Below, piece by piece: positions 50,739-59,442 of a DNA stretch of 64,000 nt (within the stretch, counting starts at the first letter, position 1; each line of letters begins with the position of its first letter). The position numbers and the translations under genes were made by a program. Location: contig JAKOTR010000061.1 of NCBI GenBank assembly GCA_029776225.1, positions 1 through 64,000 of the forward strand, in the 5' to 3' direction. The notes beneath the pieces are model-generated. The model ran no database searches. It saw only the letters and a program-made list of their open reading frames with translations, and was not told the DNA's origin. The stretch comes from Acidobacteriota bacterium (lineage in GTDB: Bacteria > Acidobacteriota > Terriglobia > Bryobacterales > Bryobacteraceae).

Positions 50739-53372
50739 TCACCTCGTCTGCCGCCGGTCGCGGACTGGCCTTCCTGCCTCGTAGAGAGCGATCCTGGCTC
50801 CCAGCCCTTCATTCGCCCCGCCCGCGAGCGCGAGGGCACGCCGGGCAGTGGAGACGGCTTCCTGAAACCTTCCCGCTTCCGCATAAGCTGCCGCGAGAGC
50901 GTCGAGAACCGCCGGATTCTTCCCTCCCGTCAACTCCAATGCCCGCGAGGCCAGCCTGATTGCTTCGGCTCCGTCTCGAACCGAATCCAGCGGACACGTC
51001 GCCAGCACCCAGGCCATCCGGCTCAGCACCATCACATGGTCCGGCTCGAGCCGCAGCCCGTTCCGCCACGCCGCCACCGCCTCTGCGGGACTGTTCGAGG
51101 CATACAGCGCATTGCCGAGATTGAAGAATGCCTGCGCGAGCCGCGGGTTGAGTTGAATGGCTTTTTGGAAATGCGAGATGGCCTGATCGCGCCTGCCGCT
51201 CCGGAGCAGCGCGATGCCAAGGTCGTTGTGGTGATCCGCCTGGTTGGGCTGAGCTGCAACGGCCGCGGCATGGTGGGAAATCGCCTCTTCGAGCCTGCCT
51301 CGCTCGGCCAGTGCCCGTCCCAGGTTGGCATGGGCCTCCGCGTTCCCCGGGTCGATCTCAACCGCCTTACGCCACTCTGCCAGTGCTTCTTCCGCTTTCC
51401 CCAGCTGCATGAGCGCGACACCGAGGTTGTAGTGGGTGTCGGAAGCCCCGGGAGCGAGTTCGGCTGCGGCGCGCCAGTGTGTAATGGCGCCTTCCAGATC
51501 GCCTGTGCGCCAGAGCTCTGTGGCCAGATTGTTATGTGCCTGGACCAGTTCGGGATCGAGCTGGAGGGCTTTTTCCCACTCCGCTTTTGCCAAGTCGCGG
51601 CGCTTCAACTGGGCGTAGCAGAAGCCGAGGTTGTTGTGAGCCCGGGCGTCATCAGAGGTGATGGCGAGCGCTTTTTTCCAGGCTTCAACGGCCGCCTGGT
51701 ACTGCCCCTTTTGCTGAAGTTCGAATGCGACGTCGTACAGCCGGTAGAACTCCGCCGCCGGCACCTCGATCTTCAGCAACCCGTCCGGCGGAATATTCAC
51801 GAACTCCGGAATATTCACCGCGCGGTTCGCGGCAGTGGCATTCTCGATGAGGATCGGCGGGGTATCGTTGCCGTCCTCGTCGATGTGCGTCAGGAACATC
51901 TGCGTATAAGGCGAGCGGCTCTTGGAGGAAAACACCATCCACCGCCCGTTGGGCGAAAAGCTGTGCCAGGAATTCATCAGCGGGGTGTTGCAGCGCATTC
52001 GCCGTGCCGTCCCGCCCTCAGCCGGGACTATATAGAGCTCGCTGTCCGGGCGCATCAACTGCCCGTTGCGGCACTTTACGAATACGATCCACTTGCCGTC
52101 GGGCGATATCTTGGGGAACGTGTTGCTCATGCCATTGCGGGAAGCGCCTGCGATCGGCTCCGGCTTTCCCCCCTGCCCGTTGTTGAACGGAATCCGGTAA
52201 AGGTCGTATTGGATCTGGTTTTCCCGCGGATCGTTCGCGAACTCGGCCTGCGGTTGCCCTGGCGGATACGGGTCCTTCGCCTCAGCCCGCGCGAAAACGA
52301 TGTACTTGCCGTCCGGGCTCCAGACGGCGTTCGTGTGTACGTAGCGCCGGTCGTCTGCGCCGGGGAGGGCCTGCCTGCGGCGGGTGACGCGGTCGTAGTA
52401 CACCAGGATTCCGCGTGTGGGATAGAACACCTGGAGGAAGCGGTAGTCCTTGAAGTTCGCCACGTAGTAATTGCTTTGAACGTTCTTTTCGGCGGGGTTC
52501 ACTGTGCTGACGACGTAACGGCCATCGGGCGAGACCTGGGACATGAAACCGATTCTGGTGGCTCCCTCCGGCTGATCGCGGAACTCCCTCCAGCGGATGA
52601 CGTCTTCATTGCGGATGGATGTCACCGGAGCAACCTGCGCTATCGCGTACAGGCCCTTGTCGTTCTGCGGACCGTCCAGATCCATGCCCAGCGTCTTTCC
52701 ATCGGCGGAGAACGAGTGGCAATTGGCGCAGGTGTGCATGCCGGTGAGCAGCAGACGGCTCGAGGTTTTCGATACATCCCGCAACCGCCACGCAACCAGC
52801 GGAACCGCCCCCGGCGACAGCGGCTGGATGACGCCTTTCTGCCCCTCCGACGGCATCAGCGGCACGTCGCGATAGAAAATCGGGGCGCCCACGGGGTCCT
52901 TCGACGTCCGGATTTCCACCTGCCCGCGCGACACCGGCTTCGCGCAGTCCTCGCCGGCACAGCCGGTGAAGGTGATCAGCGCCGCGCGGTCGACGGAATG
53001 CTTCTTGATTGTCTCCCACGTGCTAGGGTCGGGCGTCCAGGTTCGCGCCGCTGCCTGCTCGGGCGTCAGTTGCGGCAGCTCGTTCGTCGGCGCGACGCAG
53101 CGCGGATCGATCTCTCCGATGCGCATGCGCTCCCCGATGGCCCTCACCCGGATCGGGGCGAAGTCGCCGGTGATCTCCACCAGCCAGAATCGTGCGTCGG
53201 GAGCTGGATCCCGCCAGATAAAGGTGGGCGGAGCAAAGTCTGGAGGGAACACCGACCCTGGAAGCGGATAATCGACCACAATCGCCGCCACGGGCGCCCG
53301 CGGCGCCACCCCTGCCAGAACCACGAGGCCGGCCCCTAGGCCGGCAAGCCCAACCTTCTGCAGCCACCTCAT
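50739..53372 (-). CDS. Exported CxxCH / beta-propeller / TPR multidomain protein
   Basis: An 877-residue protein with an N-terminal signal or anchor (MRWLQKVGLAGLGAGLVVLAGV). A first domain (about 30-205) has a Cys pair (TGCAGEDC). Then TCANCHSFSADG (about residues 213-224) holds a CxxCH heme c motif. Six or so PD40/TolB-like propeller repeats follow (SPDGRYVV, SPDGKYIVFARAE, SPDGKWIVFVKCR, SPNGRWMVFSSK, to about 530), then about eight TPRs of the type AHNNLGFCYAQLKRRDLAKAEWEKAL (about 560-860). In the periplasm it could be a heme-bearing scaffold; whether heme is bound cannot be read from sequence. It is convergent with the receptor gene and divergent from der. Confidence 0.85.
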   Translation of the reverse strand: MRWLQKVGLAGLGAGLVVLAGVAPRAPVAAIVVDYPLPGSVFPPDFAPPTFIWRDPAPDARFWLVEITGDFAPIRVRAIGERMRIGEIDPRCVAPTNELPQLTPEQAAARTWTPDPSTWETIKKHSVDRAALITFTGCAGEDCAKPVSRGQVEIRTSKDPVGAPIFYRDVPLMPSEGQKGVIQPLSPGAVPLVAWRLRDVSKTSSRLLLTGMHTCANCHSFSADGKTLGMDLDGPQNDKGLYAIAQVAPVTSIRNEDVIRWREFRDQPEGATRIGFMSQVSPDGRYVVSTVNPAEKNVQSNYYVANFKDYRFLQVFYPTRGILVYYDRVTRRRQALPGADDRRYVHTNAVWSPDGKYIVFARAEAKDPYPPGQPQAEFANDPRENQIQYDLYRIPFNNGQGGKPEPIAGASRNGMSNTFPKISPDGKWIVFVKCRNGQLMRPDSELYIVPAEGGTARRMRCNTPLMNSWHSFSPNGRWMVFSSKSRSPYTQMFLTHIDEDGNDTPPILIENATAANRAVNIPEFVNIPPDGLLKIEVPAAEFYRLYDVAFELQQKGQYQAAVEAWKKALAITSDDARAHNNLGFCYAQLKRRDLAKAEWEKALQLDPELVQAHNNLATELWRTGDLEGAITHWRAAAELAPGASDTHYNLGVALMQLGKAEEALAEWRKAVEIDPGNAEAHANLGRALAERGRLEEAISHHAAAVAAQPNQADHHNDLGIALLRSGRRDQAISHFQKAIQLNPRLAQAFFNLGNALYASNSPAEAVAAWRNGLRLEPDHVMVLSRMAWVLATCPLDSVRDGAEAIRLASRALELTGGKNPAVLDALAAAYAEAGRFQEAVSTARRALALAGGANEGLGARIALYEAGRPVRDRRQTR

Positions 53373-53457
53373 ATGTTTTCCAGATCATATTACAAACGGC
53401 TGCCAGCGAGGCGCTCCGGGCAGCAAAACGCGTGCCGGCTGCTATCATGAATTTTGC

Positions 53458-54756
53458 ATGCCGCAGCACCAAGACTTGCCCACCGTAGTGATTGTGGGCA
53501 GGCCCAATGTAGGGAAATCCACGCTATTCAACGCGATTACGGGACGGCGCCGCGCCATTGTCGGCGATGAGCCGGGGATCACGCGCGACCGCATCCACGA
53601 AACCGCCGAATACCGCGGCCGCCGCTTCGAGCTGGTCGACACTGGCGGTATCGTCACCGGCGACTCCGAGCACATTCCCGCCCAGGTGCTGAAGCAGGCG
53701 CGCGTCGCGCTCGAGCGTGCCGCCCATATCATTTTTCTTATTGACGGGCGTACGGAAATCACCGGCGCTGACCGCGACCTCGCCCAGCTCCTGCGCCAGT
53801 TGGGCAAGCCGGTCACTCTGGCTGTGAACAAAATCGACGCCCCCGCCCGCGAGTCGCTGGCGCACGAGTTCTATTCGCTCGGGTTTGGCGACCTGTTCCC
53901 GGTCTCGGCGGAACACCGGCTGGGCCTTGAGGAACTGCTCGAGCACGTGACGGCGGATTTCCCCTCTTCCGAAGTGGAGCAAGCCGCGCCGGAAGCGATC
54001 AAGGTGGCCATCATCGGCCGGCCCAACGTGGGCAAGTCCACTCTGTTAAACGCGCTGGCCGGAGAAGAACGCGCGATCGTCTCGCCCATCCCGGGCACTA
54101 CGCGCGACGCGGTGGACGCCACCCGCCGGGTCGGGGACATCGACTACGTGTTTGTGGACACCGCGGGCATACGGCGGAAGGGCAAAACGAAGCTGATGGC
54201 CGAAAAGCTCAGCGTAGTGATGGCGCGCCGCCACATACGCATGGCCGCCGTCGCCCTGCTGGTGCTCGATGCCACCGAAGGCGTGCTCGGCAGCGACGCC
54301 ACGATCGCCGGCTATGCGCACGAAGGAGGCCGGGGCATCATCATCTGCGTGAACAAGTGGGACGTGGCCCCCGTCAAGGACAGGCGAGCTTTCGAGGAGC
54401 AGATCCGCCGCGAGCTGAAGTTTCTGGACTACGCGCCGGTGCATTTCCTGTCGGCGAAGACCGGCATGGGGGTAAACCGGCTCTTTCCGCGCATTCGCGA
54501 AGTGTATGAGTCCGCTTCACGGCGGATCACCACGGGAGAGCTGAACCGGTTCGTGGAGACTCTGAAAGACGAGCGCGAGCCGCGCATCATGTACATCACG
54601 CAGCCGGCGGTCCGCCCACCGACGTTTGTTCTGTTCCTGGACCGCCCGGGGCCCCTTCATTTTTCCAAGGAGCGATTCCTGATCAACCAGATCCGCCGGC
54701 GTTTCGGGTTTATCGGAACCCCTATCGAGCTAAAGACCAGGGCCAAGAAGCGCTGA
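53458..54756 (+). CDS. der: Ribosome-assembly GTPase Der (EngA)
   Basis: A 432-residue protein with two tandem GTPase domains, diagnostic of Der. G1 motifs GRPNVGKSTLFNA (about residues 13-25) and GRPNVGKSTLLNA (near 185), DTGG and DTAGIRRKGK switch motifs, NKID and NKWD base motifs, and a C-terminal KH-like domain from about 350. It acts in maturation of the 50S subunit. Its promoter may overlap the divergent gene; a TATCAT sits 11 bases before the ATG. Confidence 0.97.
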   Translation: MPQHQDLPTVVIVGRPNVGKSTLFNAITGRRRAIVGDEPGITRDRIHETAEYRGRRFELVDTGGIVTGDSEHIPAQVLKQARVALERAAHIIFLIDGRTEITGADRDLAQLLRQLGKPVTLAVNKIDAPARESLAHEFYSLGFGDLFPVSAEHRLGLEELLEHVTADFPSSEVEQAAPEAIKVAIIGRPNVGKSTLLNALAGEERAIVSPIPGTTRDAVDATRRVGDIDYVFVDTAGIRRKGKTKLMAEKLSVVMARRHIRMAAVALLVLDATEGVLGSDATIAGYAHEGGRGIIICVNKWDVAPVKDRRAFEEQIRRELKFLDYAPVHFLSAKTGMGVNRLFPRIREVYESASRRITTGELNRFVETLKDEREPRIMYITQPAVRPPTFVLFLDRPGPLHFSKERFLINQIRRRFGFIGTPIELKTRAKKR

Positions 54757-54827
54757 GATGCGGACGGGGATCGCCCCACTCGGCTCGGGCGGGCAGAGCG
54801 GGACGCCCCGTCTCTTCGCGTGCTGCT

Positions 54828-56177
54828 TTACGCCTGTGCGGCCGCGGCCTTCGGCGCCGGCTCGCCGCTAAGCGGAACCGTCTCCGGCTGGAGCCCCGCT
54901 TTTGCCAGCAGCCAATAAACCACAAAGCCGACGATGTAGCTGTATACCACCACCGGCTGGGCGTAGGTCTTCACTTCCTGTGGTACCGGCAGGAAGGGAA
55001 TGATGCCGACCAGGAAGCCGAGCGCCCAGGCGATGTAGCCGGCCCAGTTGATGCCCGCTCGAGGTCCGGCCCAGCGCTTCCCGGAAAGCAGATAATCCGC
55101 GGTCATCGCGCCGCAGATCGGTCCGAACGACGCCCCGACTATCGTAAACACGTTCACCAGGTTGTTGGCCGCGCCCGTCACTGCGAGCAGGATCGCAATC
55201 GTGGCTCCCGCCATCGTGCTGGCCATGCGCGGCACCTTCGGCAGCATGGTCGCGAAGCTGTTGCCCGCAATGAAGGCGCAGAAGCAAGCCGGCGCGATCG
55301 AGGCAATGGCGAACAGGAAAAACATCGAGGTGGCCAGCCAGCCGCCGATCACGCCAATCACCGAGCCGTAAGTCGTTCCGGTGAAGTCCGGGTTCATCCC
55401 CTGCGCGCCGGCGACCGACAGGAGCGGCAACCCGCCGGCATACAGGATCGCGACGGTGATTCCGATCAGACCACCCAGCCGTACGTCCTTCTCGTGGCGG
55501 TTGTTCATGCCGAAGTCGGCGCCCGCCGCGCCCGCCGTGGCGAAGAACCCGATTACGCTCTGCACGATGAGCATGAACGCGATGTAGGGCTGCGGCTGCG
55601 TCACTCTATAGTTCGCGATCCCGCCGCTCGTCTTCAGGAACACAATCAGAACCATCAGGAACGCGATCAGGTTCAGGTAGAGCGAGACGCGGGCCACATA
55701 CTTGATCCCTTTCACGCCGATGAAGGCCATCACATAACCCCAGATGACGGCGATCACGGTGAACGCCACCGTCCCCGGGCCGTCTTGTGAGCCGAGCCCG
55801 CTCAGGATAAAGGAGGTGGAAACCGCCGCGTTCACCGCGAACCAGCCGATCTGAAGCAGGCCCATCAGCAGTCCCGGCATCAGATAGCCGCCGGTAGCGC
55901 CGAAAGTGGAACTGCCGACTACGTACAGCGTGTAGCCGGTCTTCATGCCGAGCATGGCCGGGGCGTAGTAGTACAGAAAATAGCTGAGTACGCCCGCCAC
56001 GGCCAGCGCGGCCAGGCAGACACCCACCCCGCCGGCGCTCAACGTTCCTACGGCGATCTGTTGGTAGAACACTACCCAGAGAAACGTGCCCGCATAACTT
56101 GGCGCGGTATTGACATACCACGGAGCACGCTTTTCCGGAGGATTCGGAACTGCTTTGGTAATGTATTCGGGCAACAT
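54828..56177 (-). CDS. NCS1-family nucleobase/cytosine permease
   Basis: A 449-residue membrane protein with about 12 helices and the CodB/NCS1 layout: APSYAGTFLWVVFYQQIAVGTLSAGG at the N-terminus, YLMPGLLMGLLQIGWFAVNAAVSTSF, then ADFGMNNRHEKDVRLGGLIGI and FTIVGASFGPICGAMTADYLLSGKRW. Such proteins import cytosine, purines, hydantoins or related compounds with protons or sodium. It has no nucleobase enzyme next to it, so substrate is unknown. Transcribed toward der. Confidence 0.9.
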   Translation of the reverse strand: MLPEYITKAVPNPPEKRAPWYVNTAPSYAGTFLWVVFYQQIAVGTLSAGGVGVCLAALAVAGVLSYFLYYYAPAMLGMKTGYTLYVVGSSTFGATGGYLMPGLLMGLLQIGWFAVNAAVSTSFILSGLGSQDGPGTVAFTVIAVIWGYVMAFIGVKGIKYVARVSLYLNLIAFLMVLIVFLKTSGGIANYRVTQPQPYIAFMLIVQSVIGFFATAGAAGADFGMNNRHEKDVRLGGLIGITVAILYAGGLPLLSVAGAQGMNPDFTGTTYGSVIGVIGGWLATSMFFLFAIASIAPACFCAFIAGNSFATMLPKVPRMASTMAGATIAILLAVTGAANNLVNVFTIVGASFGPICGAMTADYLLSGKRWAGPRAGINWAGYIAWALGFLVGIIPFLPVPQEVKTYAQPVVVYSYIVGFVVYWLLAKAGLQPETVPLSGEPAPKAAAAQA

Positions 56178-56252
56178 ATGGCCGCTCCTTGTCGATGGGT
56201 AAGAGGCGACCAGTATACTAAATGCACCCGCGAGATGCGCCGCCGTTTCGCC

Positions 56253-56786
56253 TTAGCCGCCCTGCGAGTCGTGCCCGCCTGTACCCGCAATGTCCTCCAC
56301 CTTCGAACCACGGCAATCGATCCGCTGGGGGATCGAGGCGCGCATACTCACCTGCTCTTCGGTGGCGCCGAAGCTGCCGCGCTGCGCGCCGGCCTGGGAT
56401 TGTTCGGCGGCTGCCTGGGGCTGCGCCGCGTCCTGCATGATGTGCATCAGCAGTTCCTGGAGCGGGGCCGCCAGAGGCGCGAGGTCGGGGCGGTTTAGGA
56501 GGCGGCAGAAATCGAGCGGAGAGACGCTTGCGAAGGTCACCCGCCCGGCCTCAACGTACGCGGCGATACGGCAGGGCAGAAAGGCCGAGGTTCGAGGATC
56601 GGCGGCCAGCAGAGCGTCGTAAAGCTCCCCGGCGCAGATGCCGAAAACGACGGCGCCCCCGGAATCGTCCGGCAGGTGCTGGCCCAAGTGAGTGGCCGCC
56701 AGGACAGTAGCGCCGTGGCGGCGTGCCGCGCGGCGGATCGCTGTCTCCACCACCTCAATCGCGTGCTCCGAGGTTACCTGAAGCAT
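56253..56786 (-). CDS. DUF302-like domain protein
   Basis: About 177 residues from ATG 56784-56786, where GGAGG precedes by 11 bases; another ATG at 56811-56813 would add nine residues. The region GATVLAATHLGQHLPDDSGGAVVFGICAGELYDALLAADPRTSAFLPCRIAAYVEAGRVTFASVSP resembles the DUF302 fold, a small alpha/beta domain of unknown function. The C-terminal third is Gln/Ala-rich. It follows the next upstream gene closely on the same strand, so they are probably one operon. Confidence 0.7.
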   Translation of the reverse strand: MLQVTSEHAIEVVETAIRRAARRHGATVLAATHLGQHLPDDSGGAVVFGICAGELYDALLAADPRTSAFLPCRIAAYVEAGRVTFASVSPLDFCRLLNRPDLAPLAAPLQELLMHIMQDAAQPQAAAEQSQAGAQRGSFGATEEQVSMRASIPQRIDCRGSKVEDIAGTGGHDSQGG

Positions 56787-56820
56787 AGGCGGTTCAACCT
56801 CCGGAACGATCATAGCGGAA

Positions 56821-57420
56821 TCAGGACTCGCGCGCCACGTAAAAATCGACGGCTTCGATAGCGGCGTTGCGCACCTGATGCTCCAGGGAGGAGTAGCGCA
56901 GCAAGCGCGCCTCCCGCCGCAGCACTCCGGCAGCTCCGGCCGGAAGCTCCAGGCGGAAGCAATCCGCGCGATGTTTGTGCGAGTACTCGAGGTACCGCGG
57001 GACACCGGCCTCGGCGGCTTCGAGCAGCGCGTCCCAGAAAGTCCGCCGGCGCAGGAAGCGCCGGGAGGTCCCGGCCTCGCGTGAAATTTCGATCTGGCAG
57101 GCGGGACCGCGCAGCACGGCGTGAATCGCGTGGCGGGCGGAGAACGGGCGGCCGGGATCCGAATCGGGAAAGGCCGCCAGCAGAGCTTCGACCTCGCCGC
57201 GTTCGGTTTCCCACCCCGCCCAGCGGAAGCGGGAACCCTCGCTGACGAGCGTGCCGCGCCGGAGCAGCTCCTGGATCCGCGCTGCGTCCTTCCCAGTGAA
57301 GCCGAGCATCAGCTCCACCAGCTCCCGCAGCGGCATGTCCCGGACCACCACCGGCGTCAGCGACATATACCCAGCGCTCTCCGAACTCACTTTCACGCGG
57401 ATGGTCTCGGGAAGCGGCAT
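56821..57420 (-). CDS. Hypothetical protein upstream of the DUF302-like gene
   Basis: A 199-residue protein from ATG 57418-57420 (MPLPETIRVKVSSESAGYMSLTPVV), with AGGAG seven bases upstream; a longer frame from 57462 has no ribosome site. The N-terminus has RDMPLRELVELMLGFTGKDAARIQELLRRGTLVSEGSRFRW, a helical unit that could be a small binding domain. The rest has a charged alpha/beta pattern with no catalytic motif I recognise. It is divergent from the MidA-like methyltransferase gene, 59 bp away. Confidence 0.7.
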   Translation of the reverse strand: MPLPETIRVKVSSESAGYMSLTPVVVRDMPLRELVELMLGFTGKDAARIQELLRRGTLVSEGSRFRWAGWETERGEVEALLAAFPDSDPGRPFSARHAIHAVLRGPACQIEISREAGTSRRFLRRRTFWDALLEAAEAGVPRYLEYSHKHRADCFRLELPAGAAGVLRREARLLRYSSLEHQVRNAAIEAVDFYVARES

Positions 57421-57479
57421 CTGACTCCTGCCTCCAATGTAGCGAATCGGCCGCCCGATCATTTACTCTGAGATCGCTG

Positions 57480-58439
57480 ATGACAGAACTGGCAGCGCTG
57501 ATCCGCGGCGAAATCGAGGACCACGGCCCCATTCCATTCAGCCGGTTTATGGAACTGGCCCTCTACCATCCCATATACGGTTACTACCGGCGCGGTCGCG
57601 ATCCATTCGGCAAGAGCGGCGATTTCTTCACCGCCGAGCAGCTTCAGCCGGTGTTCGGCATCCTGATCGCCGCTCGTATCCGCGCGCTGCTCGCCGGTAT
57701 GGGCGACCCCAAGGAACTCACCGTTGTGGAGTTGGGCGCCGGCCGGGGCGAGATGGCCGAGGCGTTCGCCGGATTCCAGTACATCCCCGTCGAAGTCGAT
57801 CGCGGCGCTCTTCCAGAAAGCTTCGAGGGCTGCGTGTTCTCCAACGAGTTCTTCGACGCGCTGCCGGTGGATGTGGCCGTGTGCCGCTCCGGCGTGTTTC
57901 ACGAGCTGCGCGTCGGCTGGCGCGGCGGGCGGTTTGTGTGGACGGAGGGCGGCCCCGTGGACGCCGAAACCGAAAGCTTCATCACCCGCTACACCGCGCT
58001 GCGCGGGGAAGGGGACATTGTGGAAGTGAACCGCGAGGCGCTGCGCTGGATTGAGCGAATCGCGCGCCGGCTCCGCCGCGGCTTCGTGTTCACTATCGAT
58101 TACGGCTATACCGCGCGCGAGTCGATCCGGTTTCCCCGCGGGACGCTGATGAGCTACCGACGCCACCGGGCGATGGAGGACGTCTTGGCCGAACCCGGCG
58201 AACGCGACATCACCGCGCACGTCCCATTCACCGCCCTCGAGGAGCACGGAAAAAGTTGCGGGCTCGAAACGGTGCGCTTCGAAACGCTGGCGCGCACGCT
58301 GTTCGACGCCGGCGAGCCGGACCAATTCTCCGCCGCGCTCGGCGAGGGCCCCGGCCAGGAGCGCCGCCGCATGCAGCTCAAAACTCTTCTTTTTGGTATG
58401 GGGGAAACCTTCCGCACGCTGATCCAGCGGAAGCAATGA
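57480..58439 (+). CDS. SAM-dependent methyltransferase, NDUFAF7/MidA family
   Basis: A 319-residue methyltransferase of the DUF185 family. The N-terminus IPFSRFMELALYHPIYGYYRRGRDPFGKSGDFFTA is diagnostic, and the SAM-binding motif is VVELGAGRGEMAEAF (about residues 80-95). FSNEFFDALPV (about 120) is the conserved acidic substrate motif of this family. Relatives methylate an Arg in a respiratory complex I subunit in mitochondria; the bacterial substrate is unknown. The gene is followed by a bidirectional terminator. Confidence 0.92.
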   Translation: MTELAALIRGEIEDHGPIPFSRFMELALYHPIYGYYRRGRDPFGKSGDFFTAEQLQPVFGILIAARIRALLAGMGDPKELTVVELGAGRGEMAEAFAGFQYIPVEVDRGALPESFEGCVFSNEFFDALPVDVAVCRSGVFHELRVGWRGGRFVWTEGGPVDAETESFITRYTALRGEGDIVEVNREALRWIERIARRLRRGFVFTIDYGYTARESIRFPRGTLMSYRRHRAMEDVLAEPGERDITAHVPFTALEEHGKSCGLETVRFETLARTLFDAGEPDQFSAALGEGPGQERRRMQLKTLLFGMGETFRTLIQRKQ

Positions 58440-58453
58440 TCGAGGGGGGCATG

Positions 58454-58480
58454 AAAAAGGCCCCGATTTCTCGGGGCCCC
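58454..58480. terminator. Intrinsic terminator, mainly for the minus-strand small gene
   Basis: GGCCCCGA (58459-58466) and TCGGGGCC (58471-58478) form an 8-bp stem with a four-base loop. On the minus strand it is followed by TTTTT, an ideal rho-independent end for the 20-codon gene. On the plus strand it is followed by CCTTTCTC, so it may also end the methyltransferase transcript. Confidence 0.85.
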
Positions 58481-58510
58481 TTTCTCTAGAACTCTTGCTG
58501 CCGCGAAGAC

Positions 58511-58573
58511 TTACTTCTTTTTCTTCTTCGGAGCGGCTTTCTTCTTCGCAGCCTTCTTGGTTGCGTTCTTCAT
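58511..58573 (-). CDS. 20-residue Lys/Ala-rich basic peptide
   Basis: A short frame with ATG at 58571-58573 and TAA at 58511-58513. The peptide is MKNATKKAAKKKAAPKKKKK: 12 Lys, 5 Ala, one Pro, no acidic residue. AAGGGAG lies about nine bases before the ATG, a consensus promoter lies about 50-80 bases upstream, and an intrinsic terminator lies 31 bases downstream, so it is a complete one-gene transcription unit. The composition is like histone H1 tails and the Lys-rich ends of bacterial nucleoid proteins, suggesting binding to DNA, RNA or ribosomes. That role is inference. Confidence 0.75.
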   Translation of the reverse strand: MKNATKKAAKKKAAPKKKKK

Positions 58574-58601
58574 CGATCGATTCTCCCTTAACATCAAATT
58601 T

Positions 58602-58619
58602 GCGATCTCGAAAGATCGC
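58602..58619 (-). promoter_or_regulatory. Hairpin in the leader of the basic-peptide mRNA
   Basis: GCGATCT (58602-58608) and AGATCGC (58613-58619) form a perfect 7-bp stem with a CGAA loop. It lies at the very 5' end of the predicted transcript (start near 58624), so it may stabilise the mRNA or regulate translation. Confidence 0.6.
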
Positions 58620-58630
58620 AGCGTGATTCA

Positions 58631-58667
58631 TATATAAGGTTGTTCCGGCGGAAAGTCAAGAAAAAAA
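58631..58667 (-). promoter_or_regulatory. Consensus sigma-70 promoter of the basic-peptide gene
   Basis: On the minus strand TTGACT (58654-58659) and TATATA (58631-58636) are separated by 17 bases. A run of seven T on that strand (58661-58667) directly upstream of the -35 is like an UP element. It is the strongest promoter I see in the window, and its only target is the 20-codon gene. Confidence 0.8.
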
Positions 58668-58776
58668 TGCAAATGGACGGCAATGTCGGGTCCTTCTTCC
58701 GGAAAAAACGCAGCAGGGCGGAATTGTTTGCGCCGATTCTTGCTTCCCATCTCCGGCGAGGGTACGATTTTGGGAA

Positions 58777-59424
58777 ATGAAGCGTTCCGTCTGGCTGCTG
58801 ATCGTAGCGGTTGTGCTCTTCTCGGGATGCGCGAGGAAGAGGCGGATACCGGCGGCGGCGCCGCGCATCGGCGCGGAAGAAGTCGGCATCGCAAGCTGGT
58901 ACGGTTACCCGTATCACGGACGCGCGACGGCGAGCGGCGAGATCTACGACATGGAGAAACTCACCGCGGCGCACCGGACGCTGCCCTTCGGCACGATGGT
59001 GCGGGTGCACAACCTGACGAACGGACTGTCGGTAGACGTGCGCATCAACGATCGCGGCCCATTCGTCAAGGGGCGGATCATCGACCTGTCGCGCGCCGCC
59101 GCGCGGAAGATCCAGATGATCGGCCCGGGGACGGCGAAGGTTCGCCTGCGCGTCCTGTCGCTCACGCCGTCCGAGCCGGCGTGCTATTACGGCGTGCAGG
59201 TCGGCGCTTTCCAGGAGCGCGCGAATGCCGAGCGGCTGCGAACCGCCATGGAGCGCCGCTATGGATCCGCGCGCCTGATCCGGCGCGACGGCTCGCCGCC
59301 GCTGTGGCGGGTGGTAGTCGGACGTGAATCGACCATGGACGAAGCCGCTGTGCTGGCCAGCCGCATCGCCGCGGAAACCGGGTCCGCATTTGTTGTGAGA
59401 GTAGACGTCCCCGAAACTCACTAA
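58777..59424 (+). CDS. rlpA: RlpA-like lipoprotein with SPOR domain
   Basis: A 215-residue lipoprotein. The signal peptide ends in the lipobox LFSGC (Cys18). The double-psi beta-barrel has [36 protein letters not shown] (about residues 38-73) and [22 protein letters not shown], both diagnostic of RlpA, including the catalytic Asp of the family's lytic transglycosylases. The C-terminus (about 140-212) is a SPOR domain that would bind denuded peptidoglycan at the septum. The sigma-54 activator gene follows after 18 bases. Confidence 0.92.
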   Translation: MKRSVWLLIVAVVLFSGCARKRRIPAAAPRIGAEEVGIASWYGYPYHGRATASGEIYDMEKLTAAHRTLPFGTMVRVHNLTNGLSVDVRINDRGPFVKGRIIDLSRAAARKIQMIGPGTAKVRLRVLSLTPSEPACYYGVQVGAFQERANAERLRTAMERRYGSARLIRRDGSPPLWRVVVGRESTMDEAAVLASRIAAETGSAFVVRVDVPETH

Positions 59425-59442
59425 TTTTCTCTGAACACAGCT

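Noticed and set aside
47209-50742. 1177-codon minus-strand frame opposite the receptor gene
   Set aside because: It is the antisense of the receptor gene. The plus strand has a signal peptide, ribosome site and clear Oar-like domains; the antisense frame has none.
51036-53339. 767-codon plus-strand frame opposite the propeller/TPR gene
   Set aside because: The minus strand shows repeated SPDG propeller and TPR motifs; the plus frame is rich in Arg, His and Gly without motifs.
54757-54827. Possible terminator between der and the permease gene
   Set aside because: GACGGGG/CCCCGTC can pair, but only across a long loop and without a T-tract; too weak to call.
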